Source: Brumicola pallidula DSM 14239 = ACAM 615
Lineage (GTDB): Bacteria > Pseudomonadota > Gammaproteobacteria > Enterobacterales > Alteromonadaceae
Length of the DNA: 64,000 nt
Reading direction: 5' to 3'
NCBI RefSeq assembly: GCF_000428905.1
Contig: NZ_AUAV01000013.1
Span: 1 to 64,000 of the forward strand
Positions 7,286 through 16,863 of this stretch are shown here, piece after piece. Below the pieces are notes generated by a model that had not been told where the DNA came from, searched no databases, and was given only the letters and a program-made list of their open reading frames with translations. The stretch's first letter is position 1; each line of letters starts with the position of its first letter. Made by a program: the position numbers and the translations under genes.

Positions 7286-10081
7286 ATGAACAAACACAAC
7301 AACTTTAAAAAACACAAAAAGCTAATTATTGCCTCATCTATCACAACGGCTTTGGGTATTGCTTCTCCCCACGCGCTTGCACAAAACGAAACCGAAACAC
7401 AAAATATAGAGAACGTTGAAAGGATAAGCGTTCTGGGCTCAAATATTCGTAAAATTGATACCGAAAGTGCGGCACCGGTTCAGTATATTGATAGAGACAG
7501 CATTGAGCTAAGCAGTATCGGTTCAATCTCAGACCTCGTTCTGAACATACCAGCAAATGCTGGCTCTGTGGTAAATCCTGTTAGTGGTGAAAATATTGGT
7601 TCATCCAATTTTAATATCCGTAACTTAGGCGCCGGCTCAACGCTGGTTCTAATCAATGGCCGCCGAGCGGGTAAGAGCCCCTTAAGTGATAATTTAGGCA
7701 ATCAATTTTACGATTTGAATCAGTTACCGTTGTCTATGGTAAAAAGCGTTGATATCCAAACAGACGGCGCTTCAGCAATTTATGGTTCCGAAGCTGTTGC
7801 GGGTGTGGTCAATATAGTCACACGCAAAGGGTTTGAGGGTTTGGAAGTCAGTGCGCGCTATGAAGATGCGAGTAACCAAACAGAAACAATTAATTTTGCG
7901 CTTGGCAGTAATGGTGAGCGTGGTTCTTTTGGTTTATACGCTACGGCGTACAATGGAAGCATTAACTATCGTGATGATTTCGATTTCATTGTAGAGCGAT
8001 CAGGCGGAGTACTACTATCAAGTAGCGGATCGCCTGATGAATATCGCACTTTAGATCCACAAACGGGTGCATTTGGAAGTACCAAGATCATTGACCCTTT
8101 CTGCGAAGAGGCAGGTCAAGTTGTTCAAGGGAATAATTGTAGCTATAACTTTTTTGACCATACCAGCCCTGTCCCGAAGAATAATCGCTTATCAATTTTC
8201 GCAGAATTTGACTATGATCTAGGTCAGTTATTCGGTTTTGAAGAATTAAAGGCATTTGGCGAAGTAAGTTATGCACAAAACACGACGACTCGCGCATTCG
8301 GCCCTCAAATAAACGGCAATGGCGAATATGGAGGTAGATTTTTAATCCCGGGTAGTCATCCGTTCAACTTTTTTGTAGACAATGCAGATGGTCTTCAATA
8401 TATCGACCCAACTACAGCAACTGGTGCTCAATTTTGGCAACAAAATCCAAATGCGGCGGCTAATTTAACAACCAGTGGTAACTTTAGACCAATAGGTGCA
8501 GCCATTGCTGGTAGGAACGGACGTGGGAACGATTATATTAATAACTCGGATCGCCATATGATTGGTATTGATGCATTCAGAGAAAACTGGAGTATTTCAG
8601 CTTGGTACCAAAATTATGAACACGAGAATAGGTTTATAGCAGAAGGTGATAGCATCGCTAGCGGCTTGCAGTCTGGTTTAATGGACGGCACGCTCAATCC
8701 ATTTGGTATTGCATATGCGCTACCAGACTTCATTTCGCCCAAGGACGGTATTAGTACCGCAGCTCATGACCTCGATAGCTACAATAACAACATTGGTTAT
8801 ACCACTACTAATATTCGCACAAGCTCACAAGAAACGCTTGATTTCGTAATGAGCAACGGTGAAGTTTTTGAGCTAGACGCGGGCTATGTAGGTGTGGCAT
8901 TTGGTTATCAGAAACGCCAAGAAACGTTTACTTTTACACCAGACAGAATAACAAGTTCCGGTTTAGGAAGTGTTGCATCATCAAGGTCGCTTTCAGTTAA
9001 TGGCGAAACAGATGTTGATTCCGTGTTTGTTGAAGTTGCCATACCTGCTCTGGAAAATTTAGACATACAGCTTGCTTTGCGCTATGAAGATCACGGAGAA
9101 GAAGTCGGCACTACTACCGATCCTAAAATTGCTGCATTGTATAAAATAACAGATGACGTTTTACTTCGCGCATCATATGGTTCATCGTTTCAAGCGCCAA
9201 CGGCAATTCAAACAGGGGGAATAACAAGTAATACTGGGGTTGATTTTCTAACCTCAAATGGACGTGTTACTTGCAACACCGAGAATGCACAAGCAGGCGA
9301 CTTTATTGCAGATACTTCCGCTAAAGTCCTCGGTAAATTGAACCCACAGTCGGCTGACAACATTAACCTCGGGATAGTTTGGCAAGCATCAACTAAAAGT
9401 AGTGTATCGGTAGATTACTGGCAATACGATTACGAAGGTCTCATTGTAAATGCGCAGTCGCCGCAAGCGGTATTAGATAGCGATTGTAATGATGGCATAT
9501 TGAATGACCCTAATATCACGAGAGCCTCCGACGGCGTTCCTTTATTTATTAACACTTCCTTAGAGAATGCCAATAGTGCGAAAACTGATGGTATTGATGC
9601 TAAATTTAATTATGGTATTGATACTGAGATGGGTGCACTTGATTTTAATTTGACTGTGTCCTACGTTATGTCATTTGAAGCGGTGCTAAGCGGAGTTACT
9701 GTTGACGTTGCAGGACGCCGAAATGCCAACACAGACTCATTTGGCACGATGCCAGAGTTAAGTGGAAATGCCAGTGGCAGATGGACAAAAGAGAATCATC
9801 AAGCAACTGTGACTCTGCGTTATACAGATTCCTATTTACAAGATGACGGTGCGCGTAACAACAGTCTCTTAGGGCAAAATATAGATAGCTTCACGACAGT
9901 AGATTTTCAGTACAGGTACGATGCGTCAGAGTTGACCGGAATTGGAAGTTGGATAATGCTCGGGGCGAATAATCTTACCGATGAAAATCCTCCACGCTAT
10001 GGTGCTCGTCCATTTTTTGATGAGGAAGCGCATTCCATCAGAGGAAGAGTCCTTTACGCAGAAATTGGTTTAACATTTTAA
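7286..10081 (+). CDS. TonB-dependent outer-membrane receptor
   Basis: Ligand-gated outer-membrane porin of 931 aa, energised by TonB-ExbBD. The signal peptide spans about residues 1-32 with Ala-Leu-Ala before cleavage. It is followed by a TonB-box-like VERISVLGSNI and the plug domain (about 55-180), including LVLINGRRA and DGASAIYGSEAVAGVVNIVT. The remainder is the 22-strand barrel and ends in the aromatic YAEIGLTF expected for BAM insertion. The plug motifs are of the type common in Alteromonas and Xanthomonas receptors for plant or algal carbohydrates and other nutrients. The substrate cannot be read from the sequence. It is monocistronic, flanked by decayed genes and followed by a hairpin at 10097, and appears intact in an otherwise eroding block. 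Confidence 0.93.
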   Translation: MNKHNNFKKHKKLIIASSITTALGIASPHALAQNETETQNIENVERISVLGSNIRKIDTESAAPVQYIDRDSIELSSIGSISDLVLNIPANAGSVVNPVSGENIGSSNFNIRNLGAGSTLVLINGRRAGKSPLSDNLGNQFYDLNQLPLSMVKSVDIQTDGASAIYGSEAVAGVVNIVTRKGFEGLEVSARYEDASNQTETINFALGSNGERGSFGLYATAYNGSINYRDDFDFIVERSGGVLLSSSGSPDEYRTLDPQTGAFGSTKIIDPFCEEAGQVVQGNNCSYNFFDHTSPVPKNNRLSIFAEFDYDLGQLFGFEELKAFGEVSYAQNTTTRAFGPQINGNGEYGGRFLIPGSHPFNFFVDNADGLQYIDPTTATGAQFWQQNPNAAANLTTSGNFRPIGAAIAGRNGRGNDYINNSDRHMIGIDAFRENWSISAWYQNYEHENRFIAEGDSIASGLQSGLMDGTLNPFGIAYALPDFISPKDGISTAAHDLDSYNNNIGYTTTNIRTSSQETLDFVMSNGEVFELDAGYVGVAFGYQKRQETFTFTPDRITSSGLGSVASSRSLSVNGETDVDSVFVEVAIPALENLDIQLALRYEDHGEEVGTTTDPKIAALYKITDDVLLRASYGSSFQAPTAIQTGGITSNTGVDFLTSNGRVTCNTENAQAGDFIADTSAKVLGKLNPQSADNINLGIVWQASTKSSVSVDYWQYDYEGLIVNAQSPQAVLDSDCNDGILNDPNITRASDGVPLFINTSLENANSAKTDGIDAKFNYGIDTEMGALDFNLTVSYVMSFEAVLSGVTVDVAGRRNANTDSFGTMPELSGNASGRWTKENHQATVTLRYTDSYLQDDGARNNSLLGQNIDSFTTVDFQYRYDASELTGIGSWIMLGANNLTDENPPRYGARPFFDEEAHSIRGRVLYAEIGLTF

Positions 10082-10096
10082 TAAGCTATCTTCATA

Positions 10097-10133
10097 GGCT
10101 GCACTTAAATTTTAAAAGAATTTAGTTGCAGCC
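10097..10133 (+). terminator. Stem-loop after the TonB receptor gene
   Basis: GGCTGCA (10097-10103) pairs with TGCAGCC (10127-10133), with a second inner pairing TAAATT/AATTTA. It starts 15 nt after the receptor stop. The following bases are not a clean T-run, so termination is likely but not certain. Confidence 0.5.
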
Positions 10134-10748
10134 GATTCATCATTTCTATGTGCGTATTTGCATGTTTGCGCTGTCGTTAAAGATATAACCGGTTAGTCAA
10201 ACTGAAACCAGGTGAGCGGTAATGAAACACATGTTTGGTAGTGTTGAAATTTACATGGAGCGAGTCAATCTACTTTAGTTTGCGAAGGGGCGGTTTACAC
10301 TCTGAGTCATTCAACCCAAATAGCGGCTGTTGGCAATGAGCCGAAAGTTCGCAGCGCGCGCTCAACCATCGTAGCTTAAGCGGCATATCTTGATTACTTT
10401 TTTTAGATTTATTAGTGCTATCTGTCGTTATCCTAATGGCAGGTGATCCGACAAAGAAGACACGCTGTATTTTATGCCATATGATAGGACTATTGTCATA
10501 TTCTTCATTGCCTATTAAATCCTTAAGCAAATTTTGAATAAACTTTTTATTTTACACCGTCTTTTTCGTTTTCTTTAAGTGTCTACCAAGCACTTTGATG
10601 TTTGGGTAATTTATTTTCATCATCAATATTAAGTTGCTAATAATGTCGATAAGAAAGCATAAAACGATTGACGTAGCTCATTTTATTTACGCTACTTCAA
10701 TTTCATCTTTACTTTTTTACTTTAGGTTTAACATAAACGGGGAACGAC
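10134..10748. other. Gene-free stretch upstream of the VWA pseudogene
   Basis: About 600 bp in which I see no supportable gene. The longest reading frame (minus strand, 10270-10530, 86 codons) has no recognisable motif and no ribosome site. The last 80 bases before 10749 are T-rich and probably hold the old promoter of the VWA gene, whose ribosome site (GGGGAACGAC before the ATG) is intact. Confidence 0.5.
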
Positions 10749-11447
10749 ATGATTCCAAAGCTTCCTGATAAAAAGTCGAGCGGCCAAGATATTCAAGCAT
10801 TTATTGGCAAAGTCAAGAATGCCCCACTGGTCACCGGCGTAGGCAAGGGCAGATTAATATTTGCAATGGATGCAACAGCAAGTCGTGAGCACTGTTGGGA
10901 TATGGCTAGTCAACAACATGCAGCTATGTTTGCTTAAGCCGACAAGGTGAGTGCAATCAGTGTACAGCTTTGTTACTACCGGGGGATGGGCGAGTTTAAA
11001 GCGCTTCCGTGGACACGCGGCGCCGATGAAATCAAACAAGCCTTGCTTTCGGTACGCTGCCTGGCTGGACAAACACAGATCGCCAAAGTGTTATCGCATG
11101 CTTTGAGTGAAACTCGCACAAGCAAAGTAAATGCACTGGTATTTGTCGGTGATTGTATTGAAGAAGACCCTGATTTACTTGGAGCCTTGGCAGGTAAGTT
11201 GGGAATACTTAATTTACCTTTATTTATTTTTCAAGAAGGAAATAATCCACAAGTTGGAAATATCTTCTCACAGCTAGCGACATTGAGTGGAGGCGCATAT
11301 TGTCAGTTTGATCAAGGCAGTGCCAAACAATTAGGTCAGTTGTTGGCCGCGGTTGCGGTATATGCAGCGGGCGGTAAAACCGCTTTGAAAAGTAATTTAT
11401 TGAGCATGGATGCGAGTGTGCAACGTTTATTGCAGCAGCTAAAGTAG
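10749..11447 (+). pseudogene. VWA-domain protein gene interrupted by an in-frame stop
   Basis: The reading frame of 232 codons is broken only by TAA at 10935-10937. Upstream it gives GKGRLIFAMDATASREHCWD, a VWA strand followed by a MIDAS motif of the DxTxS type (D41). Downstream, in the same frame, it resumes as VSAISVQLCYYRGMGEFKALPW and runs to VQRLLQQLK, with a second acidic strand NALVFVGDCIEEDPD. This is the small VWA protein family often found beside membrane-bound DnaJ-like proteins, as here. The single nonsense codon suggests recent inactivation, or sequencing error or readthrough. The broken DnaJ gene immediately downstream favours real decay. Confidence 0.8.
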
Positions 11448-11561
11448 CCATAATTAGATAGCAGCCCGTAATCTAAATTTTTAAATGGAAATATCAATAC
11501 CGTAAAATAAAGGATGATAGGCTTTGCGGCTTAATTGATACCTCAAATAAGTGAAAACTTT

Positions 11562-12321
11562 ATGTTAGGACTTGTCGTTTTAATAGCGGTTATTATCATC
11601 GGCTACATCGCGGTGGGATATATACGCCCCTTTAAACGCGAACAAATAAAGAAAGTTGGCGCGAAAGCTGGCGTACTCGCGTTTATCGCGATTTTGCTCT
11701 TGCTAACGATCACCGGAAAGCTTTATATTTTGGCAGCGTTGGGAACAGGTTTAGTTCTATTTGCTAAGCGCTTGTTTCCATTTCTACGTTATTTTCCGTT
11801 TTTAAAAGGACTTTACCAGAAGGCTAAAGCTAAACAAAGCTCGGGTTCATCTCAGCAGTCTACGATTGAAACCAGCTTGCTCAAAATGACCCTTGATCAC
11901 GAAAGTGGCGATGTAGATGGTGAATTACTGGCTACCGACAACAAGGGCAAATATCTGTCTGAATTAAGTCTGTCAGAGCTAGTCTCTCTATGGCCTAGCA
12001 GATAAGCAATATCCGGATTCTATTGAAGTGTTAGCCGCCTATCTTGATCGCAAGTATGGTTCTGACTGGCACGAAGCTGCTAATGCCGGAAACTATTCAG
12101 GGGGTAGTGAACAAAACTCTCGGGGAAGAGACAGCGTTGAGATGACGGCAATTGAAGCTTATGCGGTGCTCGGCCTTAATGATGACGCAACGGATGAGGA
12201 GGTTATCGCAGCTCACCGCAAACTGATGCTAAAGCTCCATCCTGATCGGGGAGGCTGCAATTATTTAGCAGCAAAAATAAATCAGGCGAAGAATTTACTT
12301 GTAAGCAGCAAGGACAAGTAA
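11562..12321 (+). pseudogene. Membrane-anchored DnaJ-domain protein gene, frameshifted
   Basis: Frame 1 from ATG 11562 encodes a membrane-anchor region (two hydrophobic segments, about residues 2-21 and 39-65) and a linker, reaching ELVSLW before it runs into TAA at 12003-12005. The next frame picks up as LADKQYPDSIEVLAAYLDRKYG and leads into a C-terminal J domain: EAYAVLGLNDDATDEEV then LHPDRGG with the HPD triad. A one-base loss near 11991-11995 explains both halves. The J domain resembles the TIM14-like class with conserved YLAAKINQAK. The protein would stimulate DnaK at the inner membrane. Pairing with the VWA gene is a recurrent arrangement in proteobacteria. As it stands only the membrane half is translated. 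Confidence 0.8.
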
Positions 12322-12498
12322 ACCTTTAATAGATTAGCTTGGTATCAGTCTACCAATGCAACGGCCCAGAATTTCCTGAGCCTTAAAACACGACACGGAT
12401 CTGAACCCACTAGTTACCTAATCATTAGCACAAACGACGTATTCGCGCTATTGCGGTAATGTCGATGTCGACCTAGAAACAGTTAGAGGGATCTTATA

Positions 12499-13308
12499 CT
12501 AGCGAAGCGGAATTTTAAGGCAATCTTCGCTGGCATCGCCCAACTCTGTGCCGCCATCTACTGTCATAATTGTCCCGTTTATATAACGACCCATATCACT
12601 AGCGAGATAGATTGCCGCATCGGCTATATCTTTGGTATCGCCAAATCGTTTGCTGGCAATCTTAGCAGACATTGCCGATTTCGCTTCTGGAGTAGGGGCT
12701 AAGCGCTCTGCGCCCTCGGTTCCATTAATGGGACCTGGTGAAATACCATTGACCGTGATGCCAGATGCGCCCCATTCAACAGCTAAGCATTTAATCATCA
12801 TATTGATACCCGCTTTTGCTGCGCAAACGTGAACCTGAAAGGGCATCACAGTGACTGCTTGTGGAGCAGTGATCGCGATAAGTGATGCTCCTTTGTTTAT
12901 ATGATTAAAGCCTAGGTGGAATACGTTATATGTACCTAGAAGGTCAATATCGACGACAGTCTTGAAGCCTTTCGGTGAGATCCCTAAGGCAGGTGCTGGA
13001 AAATTGCCTGCCGCACCGGAAATTAGACAGTCAATCTTGCCAAGTTGCGCAACACATGACTGTAACGCGTTCTCAACTTGTTCCGGATCCCTAACGTCAG
13101 CGGTTAGCGCAATTGCACTGTGTCCGTTAATGCTTTTAACACTTTCTGTAATCTCTTGAGCTGCTGCTAAGGCTTTATCTGAGTTTCGGCCCAGTACGGC
13201 GATCTTCGCACCTACTGCTGCCATGCCCTTGGCTATACCTAAATTAATACCACTGGTGCCGCCTGCAATGAAAACCACTTTATCTTTTAGTGTTGACTGC
13301 TCAAACAT
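12499..13308 (-). CDS. SDR-family oxidoreductase, 2,4-dienoyl-CoA reductase-like
   Basis: Short-chain dehydrogenase of 269 aa with the cofactor motif GGTSGINLGIA (16-26), SGAAGNFPAP (97-106) and the tail segment ISPGPINGTEGAERLAP. The position of the usual catalytic Tyr of YxxxK is Val161, while Lys165 is kept (VCAAKAG). This, together with the AAGNF and PGPINGTEG blocks, matches the peroxisomal 2,4-dienoyl-CoA reductase (DECR2/SPS19) group rather than classical alcohol-forming SDRs. The likely role is NADPH-dependent reduction of dienoyl-CoA in degradation of unsaturated fatty acids. No other beta-oxidation gene is near. A five-copy 13-bp repeat lies 28 bp upstream of the start. Confidence 0.85.
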   Translation of the reverse strand: MFEQSTLKDKVVFIAGGTSGINLGIAKGMAAVGAKIAVLGRNSDKALAAAQEITESVKSINGHSAIALTADVRDPEQVENALQSCVAQLGKIDCLISGAAGNFPAPALGISPKGFKTVVDIDLLGTYNVFHLGFNHINKGASLIAITAPQAVTVMPFQVHVCAAKAGINMMIKCLAVEWGASGITVNGISPGPINGTEGAERLAPTPEAKSAMSAKIASKRFGDTKDIADAAIYLASDMGRYINGTIMTVDGGTELGDASEDCLKIPLR

Positions 13309-13335
13309 ATTGATTTTATCCTTTGTACGGCAATT

Positions 13336-13400
13336 TTAAATTGCACTTTTAAATTGCACTCTTAAATTGCACTCTTAAATTGCACTCTTAAATTGCACTC
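13336..13400. repeat. Five tandem copies of a 13-bp unit upstream of the SDR gene
   Basis: The unit TTAAATTGCACTC is repeated head to tail at 13349, 13362, 13375 and 13388 without a mismatch. A first copy at 13336 differs in its last base. The array sits between the SDR start codon (13308) and its presumed promoter, so it lies in the 5' untranslated region or promoter. Copy number could change by slippage. Confidence 0.95.
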
Positions 13401-13553
13401 TTATTGACCTTTCGTCAATGATTTGCGAGCGTAGTTGAATGATAATAGAGGCTATACTCAGTCTCTGCAACTCGCGTTTGTTTTTTTCTGATTTAGGATA
13501 GATTCAGTGATTGAGTTCAGATAATACCTAACAAAGGTAGCTGTAGTTTACGC

Positions 13554-14255
13554 TTAGCCTTCTAGTTTTGAAAATTGAAGCGCTTTCCACCAACTCTCAT
13601 CTGCTTGTATGTGGCCGACTTCATCAATATACGGGAAAGGAAGGTTTCGACGCTGACATTCCTTAAAAAGAACGGGAAAGCCGCCTTTGAATAAAGTAAG
13701 TTGGCATTCTTGTTCATCCAAACTTTGGACTTCATACATGCCAGCGGCTTGGCGCTGACCCTGAGCTTCATACATAACAATTGCGGCTGCCACAGATACA
13801 TTCAGAGATTGCACCATTCCAACCATAGGCACAATGATAGAATGGTCGGCTAATGCAATCGCGTCTGGTGTGGCACCGGTCTTTTCTTGGCCTAACAATA
13901 CAACCGTGGGTTTGGTGTAGTCAATGTCACGAAAATCACACGCATTATCATCTAAGTGGGTTACTAAGACTTGCATGCCCTGCTCTTTAAAATGACCAAT
14001 TGCCTGTTGAATAGTATTGTGAAGTTGCGTTTTCACCCAAACATCACTGCCCATTGCCGTGCATTTTCGTAGGTTTTCAGGTTCATTCCATACGGCGTGA
14101 ACTTTATGGACACCGACAGCATCACATGTACGAATAACGGCAGAAACGTTGTGCGCCTTGGTTACCTCTTCCAAACAGACTGTAAGATCTGGTTGTCTCA
14201 TTTTTAGTAATTGGCGAATACGAGTATACCGTTCCATCGACATGCTTTGATTCAT
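13554..14255 (-). CDS. trmH: tRNA (guanosine-18-2'-O)-methyltransferase TrmH
   Basis: SPOUT-class methyltransferase of 233 aa that forms Gm18 in tRNA. It is collinear with E. coli TrmH: MRQPDLTVCLEEV, KAHNVSAVIRTCDAVGVH, VLLGQEKTGAT and the knot motif IIVPMVGMVQSLNVSVAAA. Start ATG 14255 has GGAG eight bases upstream; internal Met5/Met7 are alternatives. It closes the spoT-ridA-trmH run, with 17 bp separating it from ridA, and is very likely co-transcribed. recG, its usual next neighbour, has been displaced. Confidence 0.96.
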   Translation of the reverse strand: MNQSMSMERYTRIRQLLKMRQPDLTVCLEEVTKAHNVSAVIRTCDAVGVHKVHAVWNEPENLRKCTAMGSDVWVKTQLHNTIQQAIGHFKEQGMQVLVTHLDDNACDFRDIDYTKPTVVLLGQEKTGATPDAIALADHSIIVPMVGMVQSLNVSVAAAIVMYEAQGQRQAAGMYEVQSLDEQECQLTLFKGGFPVLFKECQRRNLPFPYIDEVGHIQADESWWKALQFSKLEG

Positions 14256-14272
14256 ATTGATGTCTCCAAGCG

Positions 14273-14659
14273 CTATTCGGGTAGCACCATTACACCATCA
14301 ATCTCAATCTGAGCACCTTTGGGCAATTGGGATACACCAATAGCGGCACGCGCTGGATAAGGCTGCTTAAAGTAATTAGCCATAATTTGGTTAACAGTAG
14401 CGAAGTGTCCAAGGTCGATTAGAAATATATTAACCTTGACCAAGTGTGAGGTATCGCCGCCGGCAGCAGTACATACTGCTTTCAAATTTTCAAACACTTG
14501 CACAGCTTGCTCAGTAAAGTCGTCTGAAACCAAAGCCATGGTGCTCGGTACCAATGGGATCTGACCTGATAGATACACGGTCGTACCAGCCTTGACTGCT
14601 TGACTGTATGTGCCTATAGCGGCGGGTGCATCGTCGGTCTGAATGATAGACTTAGGCAT
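14273..14659 (-). CDS. ridA: Reactive intermediate/imine deaminase RidA
   Basis: Cytosolic YjgF/YER057c/UK114-family trimer subunit of 128 aa that hydrolyses 2-aminoacrylate and other enamines from PLP enzymes. The signature is [20 protein letters not shown] near residues 102-121, with the substrate-binding Arg and the C-terminal acidic residue in place. It lies between spoT and trmH with gaps of 23 and 17 bp. That insertion is common in marine gammaproteobacteria and places it in the spoT operon. Ribosome site GGAAAG precedes the ATG. Confidence 0.94.
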   Translation of the reverse strand: MPKSIIQTDDAPAAIGTYSQAVKAGTTVYLSGQIPLVPSTMALVSDDFTEQAVQVFENLKAVCTAAGGDTSHLVKVNIFLIDLGHFATVNQIMANYFKQPYPARAAIGVSQLPKGAQIEIDGVMVLPE

Positions 14660-14682
14660 TTACTTTCCTTTTTTTAAATGAG

Positions 14683-16794
14683 TTACTTTTGTTTGTATTG
14701 ACTGTGCCGTGATACTTTTTGAAGTTCAGGTAGGGCACGAATTTTACGCATAATTTTGGCAAGATGAACGCGATTTTTGGTCGTGAGTTCAATATCGATG
14801 ACGTAGATACTATTTTCACGTTCTTCAGTTTGTAAATTAATAATACTCGAGTCGCAGCTCACGATAGTGCTCGTCAGCGCTGCTAGTGTACCCTGATGGT
14901 TAAAGAGTTCTAAACGCAGGGCTGCTTTGAACTCACCTTGCGGCACATCGTCCCACTCCATCGGCAATACCCGCTGTGGCTCTTCTCGACTGAGTTTACG
15001 AATGTTAGTACAACCCGTTTGATGAATAACAATGCCACGACCCGGTGACAAAATAGCAACTATTTCATCGCCTGGAATAGGATGACAACAACGTGAGAAA
15101 TGCACCAACAAGCCTTCTGTACCCCGTATTGCGACATGCGATTTTTTCTCAGAAAGGCTAGGGTTTTCACCCACTAAACGTCTGGCAACAATTGCACTTA
15201 ATTCATTGCCCATACCAATATTAGTCAATAAATCCTCAAACGTTTCACACTTAGTTTCTTCCACTACGCGATTAATATCAGCAGGAGAGATTTCATCTAA
15301 CTTAATGGTGCCTAAAGCATGACGCAGTAAACGGTTACCCATACTTATCGCATCTTCAGATTGTTGGCGTTTGAGAAAGTGACGAATATTACTACGAGCA
15401 CGCGCACTCACTACGAAGTTTAACCAGTTTGCGTTAGGCTTGGCTCTGGGCGAAGTAATAATTTCGATACTTTGACCGTTTTCCAAGGGCTTACTCAAGG
15501 AATAGTTTCGACGCTCCACCCTCGCACCAACACAGGTATTACCCACATCAGAATGCACCGCGTAAGCAAAATCAACCGCAGTCGCGCCCATCGGCAGTTC
15601 AACAATCGTGCCTTTGGGTGTGAATACATAAATTTCTTCAGGGAATAAATCAGACTTCACACTCTCAATGAATTCAGCAGATGTGCTAGAGCGCAGTTGC
15701 AGTTCAGTTAACGACTGGATCCATTGATTTGCTCTAAGTTGCGCGGTCGTGCCTTTATCAGCAGATTTTTTATATAGCCAATGCGCGGCGACACCTTTGT
15801 CAGCCATATGGTCCATTTCTGCAGTACGAATTTGTACTTCAACCGGAATACCATGCGGTCCGATTAATGACGTATGCAACGATTGGTAACCGTTAGTACG
15901 CGGAATCGCGATATAGTCTTTAAAACGATTTTCGATCGGTTTATACATGCCATGCATAGCACCTAAAACGCGATAACAATTATCTACATTTTCTACAACC
16001 ACTCGAAAAGCATAAATATCCATGACTTCGGTAAACGACAGTTCTTTGTTTTTCATCTTTCGATAGATGCTATAGAGGTGCTTTTCGCGGCCTAGCACAG
16101 TGCCACTGATACCAGATGATTTGAGACGTTGAACCAGTTCATTTTGGGTCTTTTCGATTATCGCTTTACGATTGCCACGCGCCTGGTTAACCGCAGAGCG
16201 CAATGCCCGATGACGCATAGGGTACATGGCTTGAAAACCAAGATCTTCGAGCTCATTTTTTATATCGTGAATGCCTAAACGATGTGCCAAGGGTGAGTAA
16301 ATTTCGAGAGTTTCCAAGGCAATACGACGGCGTTTATCCGGGCGTAATGAACCCAGTGTTCGCATGTTATGCGTGCGGTCAGCTAGCTTAATCAAGATAA
16401 CTCGAATATCTTGTACCATCGCCATTAACATCTTACGAAAGTTCTCAGCCTGCGCTTCTTGTTTGCTGCCAAATTTGAGCTTATCTAACTTGCTCACACC
16501 TTCAACTAATTCGGCAACCGTTTCACCAAAAGCGAGACTTAAATCTTCTTTGCTGTAGTGTGTATCTTCAATGACATCATGCAGTAATGCTGCCATTAAC
16601 GTTTCATAGTCGAGATCCATATCGGCAAGAATACCGGCAACAGCAACTGGATGGGTGATGTAAGGATCACCACTACTGCGCGATTGACCGTCGTGAGCGT
16701 CACGCGCAAGCACATAAGCCGCTTGAATATACTCGACTTGATCTTGTGGTAAGTATTTACTTACCTTTGTTTTTAAACCTTCAAATAGATACAC
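14683..16794 (-). CDS. spoT: Bifunctional (p)ppGpp synthetase/hydrolase SpoT
   Basis: Stringent-response enzyme of 703 aa. The N-terminal HD hydrolase domain has H48 and the HD pair H72-D73 with downstream EDT. The synthetase domain follows, with YRVLGAMHGMYKPIENRFKD and GYQSLHTS, and EVQIRT closing it. Then comes TGS (about 395-455, VFTPKGTIVELP) and a C-terminal ACT domain. Both HD and synthetase catalytic blocks are conserved, so it should be bifunctional like E. coli SpoT rather than a RelA. It heads the spoT-ridA-trmH run. A hairpin between rpoZ and spoT suggests that part of its transcription starts in the 180-bp gap. Confidence 0.97.
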   Translation of the reverse strand: MYLFEGLKTKVSKYLPQDQVEYIQAAYVLARDAHDGQSRSSGDPYITHPVAVAGILADMDLDYETLMAALLHDVIEDTHYSKEDLSLAFGETVAELVEGVSKLDKLKFGSKQEAQAENFRKMLMAMVQDIRVILIKLADRTHNMRTLGSLRPDKRRRIALETLEIYSPLAHRLGIHDIKNELEDLGFQAMYPMRHRALRSAVNQARGNRKAIIEKTQNELVQRLKSSGISGTVLGREKHLYSIYRKMKNKELSFTEVMDIYAFRVVVENVDNCYRVLGAMHGMYKPIENRFKDYIAIPRTNGYQSLHTSLIGPHGIPVEVQIRTAEMDHMADKGVAAHWLYKKSADKGTTAQLRANQWIQSLTELQLRSSTSAEFIESVKSDLFPEEIYVFTPKGTIVELPMGATAVDFAYAVHSDVGNTCVGARVERRNYSLSKPLENGQSIEIITSPRAKPNANWLNFVVSARARSNIRHFLKRQQSEDAISMGNRLLRHALGTIKLDEISPADINRVVEETKCETFEDLLTNIGMGNELSAIVARRLVGENPSLSEKKSHVAIRGTEGLLVHFSRCCHPIPGDEIVAILSPGRGIVIHQTGCTNIRKLSREEPQRVLPMEWDDVPQGEFKAALRLELFNHQGTLAALTSTIVSCDSSIINLQTEERENSIYVIDIELTTKNRVHLAKIMRKIRALPELQKVSRHSQYKQK

Positions 16795-16863
16795 AGATAC
16801 TAATTAAAAAAAATAAGAGTCAATATTGCTAGAATACGGTTATTTCCGCGGTTTGCAAACGCA

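Noticed and set aside
10270-10530. 86-codon minus-strand reading frame after the TonB receptor gene
   Set aside because: No ribosome site, no recognisable motif and unusual composition; it sits in a stretch that otherwise looks non-coding.
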